The notes under the pieces: generated by a model
Seen by the model: the letters and a program-made list of their open reading frames with translations, nothing else
Told to the model about the DNA's origin: nothing
The model's database searches: none
Program-made: the position numbers and the translations under genes
Shown: positions 28,484 through 36,407 of the stretch, in pieces
How the letters are laid out: each line of letters starts with the position of its first letter
Position numbering within the stretch: the first letter of the stretch is position 1
IMG/VR virus record: IMGVR_UViG_3300036772_000181
Coordinates: 1 to 41,038 of that record
Direction: 5' to 3' (one strand)
Length of the DNA stretch: 41,038 nt
Origin: a virus

Positions 28484-29503
28484 ATGCTAGATATCTTTAC
28501 CCCCGAACAGAAAGCCGTCATTCTCGCCTCGGTCATGCGCGAGGAAAGCGAGGGCCGAAGCCTGCGCGACTGTTGCCGCGCCCAAGGGATAACGGTACAG
28601 ACGTTTATTGACTGGAAAGCGCGCGCGCAGAAACATAGCCAGAACGGCGCGCGGCCTGTGCTGGGTATCCACCCCGAACGCAGGAAAGACCGACAGCCCA
28701 AACCGCCCACGGCGCTAGAGCTAGCACTCAGGAAAGCCCAGATAAGCAGTTATCCGAAAGACGAACCCGAGCACGTCGGGCACGACGAACCGCCGCCGCA
28801 TGTCATCGACTACGCCGGGCTACCCGAAGACAACCCCCACGACCTGCACGCGCTCACGCATGGCGAGCCGGAAAACAAAGACGTACCTGATAGCCCAAAC
28901 CAGAACGAGGTAAGCGAAGTGCCGAGAAAACAATACCCGGATTATTCACAGGGCGGCGGCGTCACGTCGGCCATGTATGCGGCCTGTCCGTTCCTCCCCG
29001 ACCTCGACAGGCAGACCTTTGACGCACTGGGGCCGCGCCCTGACAAAAACGTCGAAAAGACGGCCTATAACAGATGGATCGCCCATCGGAAAACGCTTAT
29101 GACGCCGGAACAGCGAACCGCGTTTGAAGGGTTTTTCGGGGGGTCGCGGCTGGGTATCCCACGCGGGCAGAAAACGAAAGTCGAGGCCGTGCCAGAGGTC
29201 GAGGCCGCACCTGTGCCGGTGGCCGCCGCCCCGAAACGTGCGCCGAAGCCGAAGCAACGCGAGGAACAGCGCGAGATAGCCGCCGCACGCGGGCGCGTGA
29301 CCAATGGTCCTGGCCTGCCGGTATCGCCCGCCATCCAGGAACTGGCCGCGCAGCATGCCGAAGTAACCGGGCAACTTTCACAATATGAGGGGGGCAGTGT
29401 TGGCCGCCCGCGTGCTGACGCTCACGCGGGGGAAATTGAACGGCTGAAACGCGCGCTAATGGCGCTGACGCTCGAAAACCTGCAACTGCGGGGTTTGCTC
29501 TAG
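28484..29503 (+). CDS. HTH protein with C-terminal coiled coil
   Basis: 339 residues from ATG 28484; an upstream GTG at 28421 lies in the operator array. Residues 1-50 hold a helix-turn-helix of transposase/small-terminase type (EEQ...SLRDCCRAQGITVQTFIDWKAR). A long Pro/Glu/Asp-rich middle follows, with a folded stretch (PFLPDLDRQTFDALGPRPDKNVEKTAYNRWIAHRKTLMTPEQRTAFEGFFGG). A leucine-rich coiled coil ends it (EIERLKRALMALTLENLQLRGLL), suggesting a dimer. Could be a regulator or a packaging accessory. Last rightward gene, tail to tail with the late block. Confidence 0.7.
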   Translation: MLDIFTPEQKAVILASVMREESEGRSLRDCCRAQGITVQTFIDWKARAQKHSQNGARPVLGIHPERRKDRQPKPPTALELALRKAQISSYPKDEPEHVGHDEPPPHVIDYAGLPEDNPHDLHALTHGEPENKDVPDSPNQNEVSEVPRKQYPDYSQGGGVTSAMYAACPFLPDLDRQTFDALGPRPDKNVEKTAYNRWIAHRKTLMTPEQRTAFEGFFGGSRLGIPRGQKTKVEAVPEVEAAPVPVAAAPKRAPKPKQREEQREIAAARGRVTNGPGLPVSPAIQELAAQHAEVTGQLSQYEGGSVGRPRADAHAGEIERLKRALMALTLENLQLRGLL

Positions 29504-29512
29504 CCCGCTGCT

Positions 29513-29686
29513 CTAATGCTGGTGCTGTAGCCGCTCTATCAGTGTCGGTTGTGAGGCCGCGTGCGGGGCAATCTCAAGCCCCCCGCCATGGCCGCCTGTG
29601 TCTTCTATATCATTTTCATTGCCGCTGATATAGACGAACGTACAGGCGGCCAGCGCGAGCACGGCCAGCACGATAAGCGCTTTCAT
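29513..29686 (-). CDS. Small lipoprotein at end of late block
   Basis: 57 residues from ATG 29686 in the stop of the fibre gene (ATGA). The N-terminus MKALIVLAVLALAAC is a lipoprotein signal with an LAAC lipobox. The mature part is about 43 residues, Gly/His/Pro-containing. Size and lipidation resemble outer-membrane spanins (Rz1), but no inner-membrane partner is seen, so this remains a candidate only. Confidence 0.7.
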   Translation of the reverse strand: MKALIVLAVLALAACTFVYISGNENDIEDTGGHGGGLEIAPHAASQPTLIERLQHQH

Positions 29687-30789
29687 CTTTTGCGGCCATA
29701 CAGCGACATGGTGCCGCCCTGGAATCCCGCGCCACTGCACGCCAACTTGATTGCGTTGACGGGCTGGCCGTTCAGTGCCACGAGTGCCCCGCTGCCCTTC
29801 ATGGACGTAACCGTACCGGTTGAACCAATGCCCCCCAGGTCGAACGTACAGTAAGGCAGACGGGCGGGCGACGCCCCCGCTGCGGCCAGATTGTAGAACC
29901 GGATAATGCCGTTAATCTGCCCCCAGGGCGCCCCGCTTCCAATTCCGCTCACATTGCCCCACAACTGGATAATGTTCTGGTTGGTCTGGGGATTAACAGC
30001 AACGGTCGAGCCGCTGTTAAACATCTGCACATAGCTATATTGAGTGTTAATGAACGTCGCGCCGTTGTCGTGCGAAAACTGGACAAGCAACTGTGAAAGG
30101 TCGGTATATGCCACCAGCCCCGTTACCACCATTTCATATTCGTCATAGGGGCCAACAAAATTATTAAAAACGTTCTGCGTGGCGCCCCCTGCGATTGACC
30201 CCTGCGTCTGTAGCAAAACAAGGGCACTCGACGCGGCACTGGTGGCCGCCGCTGTGGCGCTGGTGCCCGCATTCGTTTCGCTGGTTTTCGCGGCGTTCTG
30301 GCTGGCGAGCGCGGCGGCGGCGCTGGCCGCGCTGTTGGTTTCGCTGGTTTTGGCCGCTGTCTGGCTCGCCCCTGCTGCGCTCGCGCTGTTGCCGCTGTTG
30401 GTTTCGCTGGTCTTGGCCGCCGTCTGGCTGGCGAGCGCGGCGGCGGCGCTGGCGGCGGCTGCCGTGGCGCTGTTCGCTGCGGCCAGCGCATTGTTACTGG
30501 TGGCCGTCGTCGCGTCACTGGCAACGCCCTGCAACGTCGAGAGCGTATTAAGCCCCGTCTGCGCGCTCGCTGCCGACGCGGCGGCGCTGGTGGCCGAAGC
30601 GGTCGCCGACGCGGCGGAATCGTTGACGGCCTTGGTAATCGCGTCCTGGTCCTGCGGCGTCATGGTGCCGGTCGGGCCGGGGTCGCCCTGCGCCCCCGTT
30701 TCGCCCTGCGGGCCGACCATGTACTGGCCTAACTTCAGTTCGAGTACGGCGGTGCGGTCGGCGTCTAGCTGGAATGTGAGCGCGGCCAT
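29683..30789 (-). CDS. Tail fibre with collagen-like start and Ala-rich repeats
   Basis: 368 residues. N-terminal part LDADRTAVLELKLGQYMVGPQGETGAQGDPGPTGT has Gly-X-Y collagen-like triplets. A long helical repeat follows (ASQTAAKTSETNS appears about five times with variation, as in fibre stalks), then a beta-rich C-terminal head domain (VVTGLVAYTDLSQLLVQFSHDNGATFINTQYSYVQMF to MSLYGRKR). Expected trimer that contacts the host surface. Follows the small gene at 30791. Confidence 0.82.
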   Translation of the reverse strand: MAALTFQLDADRTAVLELKLGQYMVGPQGETGAQGDPGPTGTMTPQDQDAITKAVNDSAASATASATSAAASAASAQTGLNTLSTLQGVASDATTATSNNALAAANSATAAAASAAAALASQTAAKTSETNSGNSASAAGASQTAAKTSETNSAASAAAALASQNAAKTSETNAGTSATAAATSAASSALVLLQTQGSIAGGATQNVFNNFVGPYDEYEMVVTGLVAYTDLSQLLVQFSHDNGATFINTQYSYVQMFNSGSTVAVNPQTNQNIIQLWGNVSGIGSGAPWGQINGIIRFYNLAAAGASPARLPYCTFDLGGIGSTGTVTSMKGSGALVALNGQPVNAIKLACSGAGFQGGTMSLYGRKR

Positions 30790-30790
30790 A

Positions 30791-31108
30791 TCAACCCCCC
30801 AGATTCAGGCTGGATTCAACCAGCCGGAAATAGTCGCAGACGCTGTTATAGGTCTTGCCGTTCGCGTCGGTAATCTGGCATTCAATCCGGGTGCGCCCGG
30901 TCGGCCATTGACTGGTGTCGTCGGCCCATATCCGCCCGACGCCCTGCGTTGCGTCCAGCCATTCAAAATTCAGCGTGCCAAACGGGACGCCGGAATAATC
31001 CGACAGCCCGACCTTGACGCCCTGCCATGCGGCGGTGTTGAGCGGGCACGCATCGAGCAGGAAACGGCCCATCATCTGGAATGCCGAGCCGCGCACAATG
31101 GTAAGCAT
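30791..31108 (-). CDS. Small tail-associated protein
   Basis: 105 residues, beta-rich: MLTIVRGSAFQMMGRFLLDACPLNTAAWQGVKVGLSDYSG, then GVGRIWADDTSQWPTGRTRIECQITDANGKTYNSVCDYFRLVES. The pattern is that of small proteins found with phage tail fibres and often annotated as hypothetical. It is 1 bp before the fibre gene. Probably an adaptor or Ig-like attachment domain. Confidence 0.72.
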   Translation of the reverse strand: MLTIVRGSAFQMMGRFLLDACPLNTAAWQGVKVGLSDYSGVPFGTLNFEWLDATQGVGRIWADDTSQWPTGRTRIECQITDANGKTYNSVCDYFRLVESSLNLGG

Positions 31109-31117
31109 GTCGGCGCC

Positions 31118-31861
31118 TCACAGTTTCATAATGAAATAGATAGCGGTAAAGGCTGGCCGGTTATCGAATGCGGCATTACCCCCCGCGTTATAAAGCGAAA
31201 TACCGGTGCCACTGCCGTAAATGCCTATGCCGGTCAGGCTGGCGGTCGTGTTGTCGCCCACGGCGCTATTACGTTGCACCGAACCCGTGCCGACCTGATT
31301 GCCCGGCTGGTTGGTCCATACGTCCGGGGCGTTATGAATATGCCCGCCGTCGTAAACGCCGTGCGCGTGGCCGGGGTCATAAACGACATGGGTATGCACA
31401 GGCATCTGTGCGGTGCTGATAACCGGAAAACTGTTGCCGCCGTAGGCAATCCCCATCGAGCCGCCCGCGCCGTACGGGAACCGGTCGAGCAGGTTAGGCG
31501 TGCCGTTATAGCCGTCGCACAGAATCCAGCCTGCCGGGACGCTGTTCGGCGCCCCCCACCACATCACCACGGTGCCATGCGGGACGGTCGCCGTCACCAG
31601 CGTGTCAACGTACGATTTCGTCACAGCGTCGGTCGCCGCCACGGGCGCGGGCAGGTTCTTGACGCCAAAGCCGCCCGTGTCGAGCGCGCCCGTCAGCTTG
31701 ACGGTCCCGTCGGCGGCCAGCCAGCCGTCGTGTAACTGCTTGGCAAACGCGAACGCCTGCCGTATGTAGTCGTCAGCCTGATTGCCGAGCGGTTCAGACC
31801 CCTGCGGCGAGTTCTGCGCCGCGTTGGTAAAGATATCGGCCCACGTTGAGGGAACGGGCAT
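31118..31861 (-). CDS. Tail-collar domain fibre protein
   Basis: 247 residues. Residues about 95-150 have the phage tail-collar signature (GTVVMWWGAPNSVPAGWILCDGYNGTPNLLDRFPYGAGG). A His-rich stretch follows (PVHTHVVYDPGHAHGVYDGGHIHN), as in metal-coordinated fibre needles. The C-terminus ends FDNRPAFTAIYFIMKL, typical of this family. Start at 31861 follows the 11-bp array region. Confidence 0.88.
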   Translation of the reverse strand: MPVPSTWADIFTNAAQNSPQGSEPLGNQADDYIRQAFAFAKQLHDGWLAADGTVKLTGALDTGGFGVKNLPAPVAATDAVTKSYVDTLVTATVPHGTVVMWWGAPNSVPAGWILCDGYNGTPNLLDRFPYGAGGSMGIAYGGNSFPVISTAQMPVHTHVVYDPGHAHGVYDGGHIHNAPDVWTNQPGNQVGTGSVQRNSAVGDNTTASLTGIGIYGSGTGISLYNAGGNAAFDNRPAFTAIYFIMKL

Positions 31862-31872
31862 AGGTACGCCTC

Positions 31873-31950
31873 ACTGTGCTAGACTGCTAGCGTTGTGATA
31901 ACTGTCTGCTGTATTAGTGCTAGTGAAATGCTGGTACTGTGCTAACTATG
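31873..31950. promoter_or_regulatory. Largest 11-bp phased array (six exact steps)
   Basis: TGCTA/TGATA/TGCTG units start at 31885, 31896, 31907, 31918, 31929 and 31940, with a further TGCTAG at 31877 out of phase. It lies between two minus-strand late genes. A weak plus-strand promoter (TAGTGA-16 bp-TAACTA) would read into the small ORF at 31959. Confidence 0.75.
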
Positions 31951-31958
31951 GGACCAGA

Positions 31959-32102
31959 ATGCAAAACCCGTTCATTCCGTTTGGCGGCCTGCTGGGCGTC
32001 TGCTTCTACGTGGCGTCGCGCCAGTTTTCCGCGTGGTTATCGGTTCGGCGTGCGATTCGCCGCGCCCGCCGCGCCAAGCAGACCCAGCAGGCCAGGCGTT
32101 GA
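31959..32102 (+). CDS. Possible small membrane protein, antisense to late block
   Basis: 47 residues: MQNPFIPFGGLLGVCFYVASRQF, then SAWLSVRRAIRRARRAKQTQQARR. One membrane helix with a very basic C-terminal tail. ATG follows GGGACCAGA just after the large array. It overlaps the 3' end of the minus-strand gene at 32037-34925 by 66 bp. A lone rightward gene in the late block is unusual. It may be a moron, or a chance frame. Confidence 0.4.
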   Translation: MQNPFIPFGGLLGVCFYVASRQFSAWLSVRRAIRRARRAKQTQQARR

Positions 32103-34925
32103 GGTCGGCCCCGCCAGCGCTGCCGGTGCCATCTGCTGGAATCCGCCCTGCAATGCCTGCCGCGCGAATGCCCGGTCTGCGGCCTTGCCTGCGAGCCCGC
32201 CCACCCAGGGGATTTTCGAAACCAGCCCGTTATCCGACAGCGCGCCGAGCAGGCTGGTCGCGCTGTTGCTGAAATTGACGGCGGCGCTGCTGGGGGTCGT
32301 GTTCATATACGACCCGACGCGGCCTATGGTCTTTAGCTGTTCGATATCGTCGGGACTGAAAAACGCGCCGAGCTTCTGCGGGCCGAATGCGTCCATCTGT
32401 TTGGCAAACGCGGCGGGTTTGAATTCTTCGCCCCCGCCGTAGGCCGCGTCCTGGAGCTTCTGCACGACCTGGCTGCGCAACTGCTGGAACTGGTCGGGCG
32501 CGTGCTGCTGTAGCAGGTTTGACAGCCCCTGCACGTCTTCGGTGTTGCCCCCAATGACGTACTTCTGCATGAAGCGGTCGGCGGCGGTGGCGTCGGTGGC
32601 CGCGTCTTTCAGGGCCGGTATGGCGTCCTGTAGCTGGAACCGCTGCTGCGCGAGTGCCTTGGCCGGGGCGAATACGCCGCCCTGGTCGTCGGCACCCTGC
32701 ACGGCGTTATTGACGGCGGTGCGCAGTTCGCCCAGCGCGGTATTCGCGGTGCGGTCGTTGCCGACGTTCTTATTGATAATCTGCGTGAGCTTGTTGGCGT
32801 CGTCCATATCGAAAATCTGGCGCTGCGTGCCGTCCATCAGGCCGAGCTTTTCAAACTGGTTGCGTACGCCCGACGGTATCGCGGTGCCGAATTCATCGAG
32901 CACGCGCGCATAGTCCTGGGCGAGCCCCTGTGTCGGCACATCGAGCCGCGCGCCTGCGCTCTGCCGCGCCGTCGTATAGGCGTCGGTCACGCCCTGCCGC
33001 ATCTGCTCGTCTATGTTCTGCAACGTGGTCTTGGTGCCGCTGCCTGCCTGGTACGCATCGAGCGCGGTCTGGTTCGAGAGGCCGTCGAGCGCGTTGCCCA
33101 ATTGCCTGTCCTGCTGGTTAAAGCGGGTTGCTAGCTGGGTCTGCGAGGCGCGCATGTTCTGTTCCTTGGCAAACTGCGTCGGGTCGCGCGATATCTGGCC
33201 GGTTGTCGGGTCCATCCCCAGCGCGCGAAAATCCTGTGCCCGCTGTAACTGCGTGGTGTCAACGTTCGGATTGTCGAGCGCGGCGCGCGCCAGTGCGCCC
33301 GTCTGGTCGGCGTCGGGGGTCGGCGCCAGCGCCCGGCGCGCGGTCGGCGGCAAGTCGGACGACCCGCCCGTAATCCGCTGCATGGCCGCGTCGGCCTGCT
33401 GCTGCTGGAATTCAGGGTTGGCCGCCAGCAACGCACGCTGCGCCGCGTCCTGACGGCTGGTAATCATGCTGTCGGCAAGCCCTGCGCCGCCCGCGCCCAC
33501 CAGTGAGCCAAGCAGACCCCCGCCAATCTGCCAGCCCGCATTCATGCCCGCTTCGCGCGGGATGCTGCTACCCGCTGCGCCACCCGCCGCGCTCGCTATC
33601 TGCGTGCCGGTCTTCGCGCTCATCATGTCGCCGACCGTCTGCAACGCCGGGGCGCTGCGCTGCGCGAGCGAGTCGAGCAGTGAGGGCGCAGCCTGCCCTG
33701 CGGCGGTCGTGAACTGCGGTGCGGCGGCCAGCCCCTTTAGCGCGCTGCCTGCGGCGCTGCCGGTGGCCGCGCCGACCATCGCGCTCCCCACGTCCTGGAC
33801 GACCCTTTCTTTTGCGTTTTCCGGCTGCGCCACGCCTGCCCGGTTCATCAGTTCCTGGGTCGCGCTCGACGGCGTTTGAAGGGCCGGTATGCTGGTGCCC
33901 AGAAATTTGTTGACGGCGCCGGTTGCCGCGTTAATGCCGGTGTTGACGGTATCGCCAATGAAGTTAGGCAACGCAGAAACGCCCGTGACGCCCATGCGAC
34001 CGGTCAGCCCTAGCTGGTGCCCCAGGTCGCCCAGAAAACCGCGCTGCGGGTCATCTGGTGCGCCCTGCGTGGTCGTTGCTGTGGTCGGTGCGGTCGGCGA
34101 GGTCGGCATGGTGGCCGCTGCCGGTGCCGGGGCGGTGGCCGCTGCGGCCGCTGCGGGGGTCTTTCCGGCGTCGGAATATTTCGAGCGCACGCCCGCCCAC
34201 ATATCGGGGGCCGGTGTGCTGGCCGCTGGCGCCGTGGCGCCCGCGCTGTCCTGCGGGGCGCCGTAGTCTTTTTTCAGACCCGCCCACGGGTCGGCGCTGG
34301 CCGCTGGCTGGCCGCTGTCGTCACTGCCGCCGCTGCTGGCCGGTGCCGGTGCGCCGTAATCCTTTTTGAACGCCGCCCACGGGTCGCCCTGGGGCGCCGC
34401 CTGCTGCTGCGCGGCCTGCGCACCCTTCGCGGTCGGCGGGGGCGTCGGGCCGTTCGCCGCGCTCGCGTAGGCGCGCTGTGCGGGCGTGAGTTCGCCCGCG
34501 TTCGCCGACGTGCTGCCCGTCATCATGCCTAGCACATTGCTAGCATACTTCTGCAACGTCTGGCCAACGCCCGAAATTTTGCCCGCATAGTTCGGGTCTT
34601 CGGCATAGCCCGACAGGTTCGAGCCGCCGCCATACCTGCGCGCGAGCAATGACCCCATGGCATCGACGCCAGCGGCCATCGACGGGAACTGCTGATAATT
34701 GCCCGACGTGCCCAGCGCGTTGTCGATAGCGGCAACGCCGCCCCCGCCTGTCTGCTTCAGATTGCCGGGGTTGTTCGTGCCGGGTATGACCGATTTTCCA
34801 TAGCCGGTTTCGAGCGCAATCTGTGACAGCATCTGTTGCGGGTTGAGCCGGTAACGCGCGGCGGTGTCGGCAACCAGCGGCCCATACTGCTGCGCGAATG
34901 CGGCAATCTGTTCGGGGGTCGCCAT
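32037..34925 (-). CDS. Large ejection protein with N-terminal lysozyme domain
   Basis: 962 residues. Residues about 1-135 form a glucosaminidase/FlgJ-type muramidase (YRLNPQQMLSQIALETGYGKS, E39 likely catalytic, then NNPGNLKQTGGG), able to open peptidoglycan during entry. Residues 181-250 carry three short repeats (DPWAAFKKDYGAP, DPWAGLKKDYGAP, DMWAGVRSKYSDA) in a Pro/Ala linker. The rest is Ala/Gln-rich helix with a Gly/Ala segment about 380-500 that may insert in membranes. It is the last of three ejection-type genes. Confidence 0.85.
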   Translation of the reverse strand: MATPEQIAAFAQQYGPLVADTAARYRLNPQQMLSQIALETGYGKSVIPGTNNPGNLKQTGGGGVAAIDNALGTSGNYQQFPSMAAGVDAMGSLLARRYGGGSNLSGYAEDPNYAGKISGVGQTLQKYASNVLGMMTGSTSANAGELTPAQRAYASAANGPTPPPTAKGAQAAQQQAAPQGDPWAAFKKDYGAPAPASSGGSDDSGQPAASADPWAGLKKDYGAPQDSAGATAPAASTPAPDMWAGVRSKYSDAGKTPAAAAAATAPAPAAATMPTSPTAPTTATTTQGAPDDPQRGFLGDLGHQLGLTGRMGVTGVSALPNFIGDTVNTGINAATGAVNKFLGTSIPALQTPSSATQELMNRAGVAQPENAKERVVQDVGSAMVGAATGSAAGSALKGLAAAPQFTTAAGQAAPSLLDSLAQRSAPALQTVGDMMSAKTGTQIASAAGGAAGSSIPREAGMNAGWQIGGGLLGSLVGAGGAGLADSMITSRQDAAQRALLAANPEFQQQQADAAMQRITGGSSDLPPTARRALAPTPDADQTGALARAALDNPNVDTTQLQRAQDFRALGMDPTTGQISRDPTQFAKEQNMRASQTQLATRFNQQDRQLGNALDGLSNQTALDAYQAGSGTKTTLQNIDEQMRQGVTDAYTTARQSAGARLDVPTQGLAQDYARVLDEFGTAIPSGVRNQFEKLGLMDGTQRQIFDMDDANKLTQIINKNVGNDRTANTALGELRTAVNNAVQGADDQGGVFAPAKALAQQRFQLQDAIPALKDAATDATAADRFMQKYVIGGNTEDVQGLSNLLQQHAPDQFQQLRSQVVQKLQDAAYGGGEEFKPAAFAKQMDAFGPQKLGAFFSPDDIEQLKTIGRVGSYMNTTPSSAAVNFSNSATSLLGALSDNGLVSKIPWVGGLAGKAADRAFARQALQGGFQQMAPAALAGPTSTPGLLGLLGAAGAANRTPNR

Positions 34926-36398
34926 TTACTGCCCCTTCGGGTCTTTCGGAATCCATTTCTGCATGACCGGATTCGCCCAGACTGACTGTTGCACCTGTTC
35001 CCACTGTTCGGGAATCTGGTAAGTGGGCAGGTTGTGCTGCTGCGCGTAGCTCATGCCCTTCTGGTAGAACTGCTGTTGCAGTTTCTGCTGTTCGGCGACA
35101 GCCTGCGCCATGTCGTAAATAAACGCGTTGGCCTGCGGCGTGTTGCTGTACTGCGCGAACGTGGCCGCCGCGCGTTTGGCGTCGTTCTCGGTCTGCGGGC
35201 CTTTCTGCGACGCGAGTAACTGCTGTAGCCGCGCGCCCGCGACCGATTGAAACATCTGCTGGTTAGCGGCAACCGCGTCGGCGCCGGGAATGCCGAGCCA
35301 GCCCCCCACGGCGGCGGCCTTCGCCTTGGCATCGGCCCCCCAGCCGCCGCCGCCCTGGGGCAGATTGCGCAGGGCGGTAATGTTCGCTAGCTGCCCCTCT
35401 GCGTTCTGGCCTGCTGCGATGGTCGGGTTATAGTCCGAGTCGATAAAGTTTTTCGTGTACATCTGCTGGTTAGCTGTATCGACCGGGCTCAGTCCCGTCT
35501 GCGTGCCGGGGTGCGCGAGCAGATAGCCCTGATTGGTGGCGACTGTCGTATTGTTCGGGCCGATCATGGTAGCGGGCGCAAAGCTGCTGTCTACGCTCTT
35601 GGTCTGCGCGAGATTTTCGAGGCCGCCAGGCAGGATTGACGACCCTAGCTGGCCGCTTGCATCCTTGCCCAGCGTCATCGGTACGCCGTTCTGGAAAGTC
35701 GGCGTATAGGAAACCGGTTGCCCGGTGTTCAAATCCACGACGACGCCGCTGCGTTCGTTGACTTTCAGGTTGGGTTTGAGCAGGTCGCCCAGCCCTTTAA
35801 GGTCGCCCGCGCGAATCAGTGCCAGCGCGGTCGGTTTCAACTGGTCGGGCAAGCCCTGCACCATCTGGATTATCTGCATGGTCTGGCCGTTCGGCTGGCC
35901 GCCCGTGCCACTGCTGCCGCTGGTGCCGGTCGGCGCGCTGGTCGCGCCCGCCAGTGCCGAGCCGGTCGGCGCCTGGAACGGGTTGGCCAGCATGCCGGGC
36001 ACGTTGCCGCCTGCCGCTGGTGCTGCGCCTGCCGTGCCTGCCGCTGCGCCTGCCGCTGCGCCGGGTAGCTGGCCGGTTATCAGATAATTGCCCGCGTCGT
36101 TCAGTGCCTGTTGCTGTGCCAGTGACTGGTTAAACTGCTGCTGTTTCATCTGCGTTTCTACGTCGGCCTGCGCCATCTGCTGGCGCGTATACGCTTCTTT
36201 CGTCGCGGCTTCCTGTGCCGCTAGCTGCGACTGCTGCGTGTTGGCGTAGGCATTCATGCCGAGCAGGCCGCCCTGCCCCAGCGCCTGCGCCGTGCTGACG
36301 CCGCCGCGATTGTTGGCGAGCATGCCCAGCCCTGCGGCGAGCAGTCCCTGGCCGAGCGGCTTGGTGTTGCCACCTTGCAGAAAATCGAGCAATCCCAT
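34926..36398 (-). CDS. Gln/Ala-rich ejection-type protein
   Basis: 490 residues. N-terminal MGLLDFLQGGNTKPLGQGLLAAGLGMLANNRGGVSTAQALGQGGLLGMNAYANTQQSQLAAQ is typical of internal virion proteins. A Gln-rich coiled segment, an Ala/Gly/Pro linker, and a C-terminal helical domain (NAFIYDMAQAVAEQQKLQQQFYQKGMSYAQQHN) follow. The stop abuts the start of the lysozyme-domain gene. Expected to travel with the DNA into the cell. Confidence 0.8.
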   Translation of the reverse strand: MGLLDFLQGGNTKPLGQGLLAAGLGMLANNRGGVSTAQALGQGGLLGMNAYANTQQSQLAAQEAATKEAYTRQQMAQADVETQMKQQQFNQSLAQQQALNDAGNYLITGQLPGAAAGAAAGTAGAAPAAGGNVPGMLANPFQAPTGSALAGATSAPTGTSGSSGTGGQPNGQTMQIIQMVQGLPDQLKPTALALIRAGDLKGLGDLLKPNLKVNERSGVVVDLNTGQPVSYTPTFQNGVPMTLGKDASGQLGSSILPGGLENLAQTKSVDSSFAPATMIGPNNTTVATNQGYLLAHPGTQTGLSPVDTANQQMYTKNFIDSDYNPTIAAGQNAEGQLANITALRNLPQGGGGWGADAKAKAAAVGGWLGIPGADAVAANQQMFQSVAGARLQQLLASQKGPQTENDAKRAAATFAQYSNTPQANAFIYDMAQAVAEQQKLQQQFYQKGMSYAQQHNLPTYQIPEQWEQVQQSVWANPVMQKWIPKDPKGQ

Positions 36399-36407
36399 TT
36401 TCAGCCC

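Noticed and set aside
30179-31735. 518-codon plus-strand open frame opposite the fibre genes
   Set aside because: It mirrors the Ala-rich repeat of the minus-strand fibre gene and has no homology-like features. The minus-strand genes have clear family motifs.
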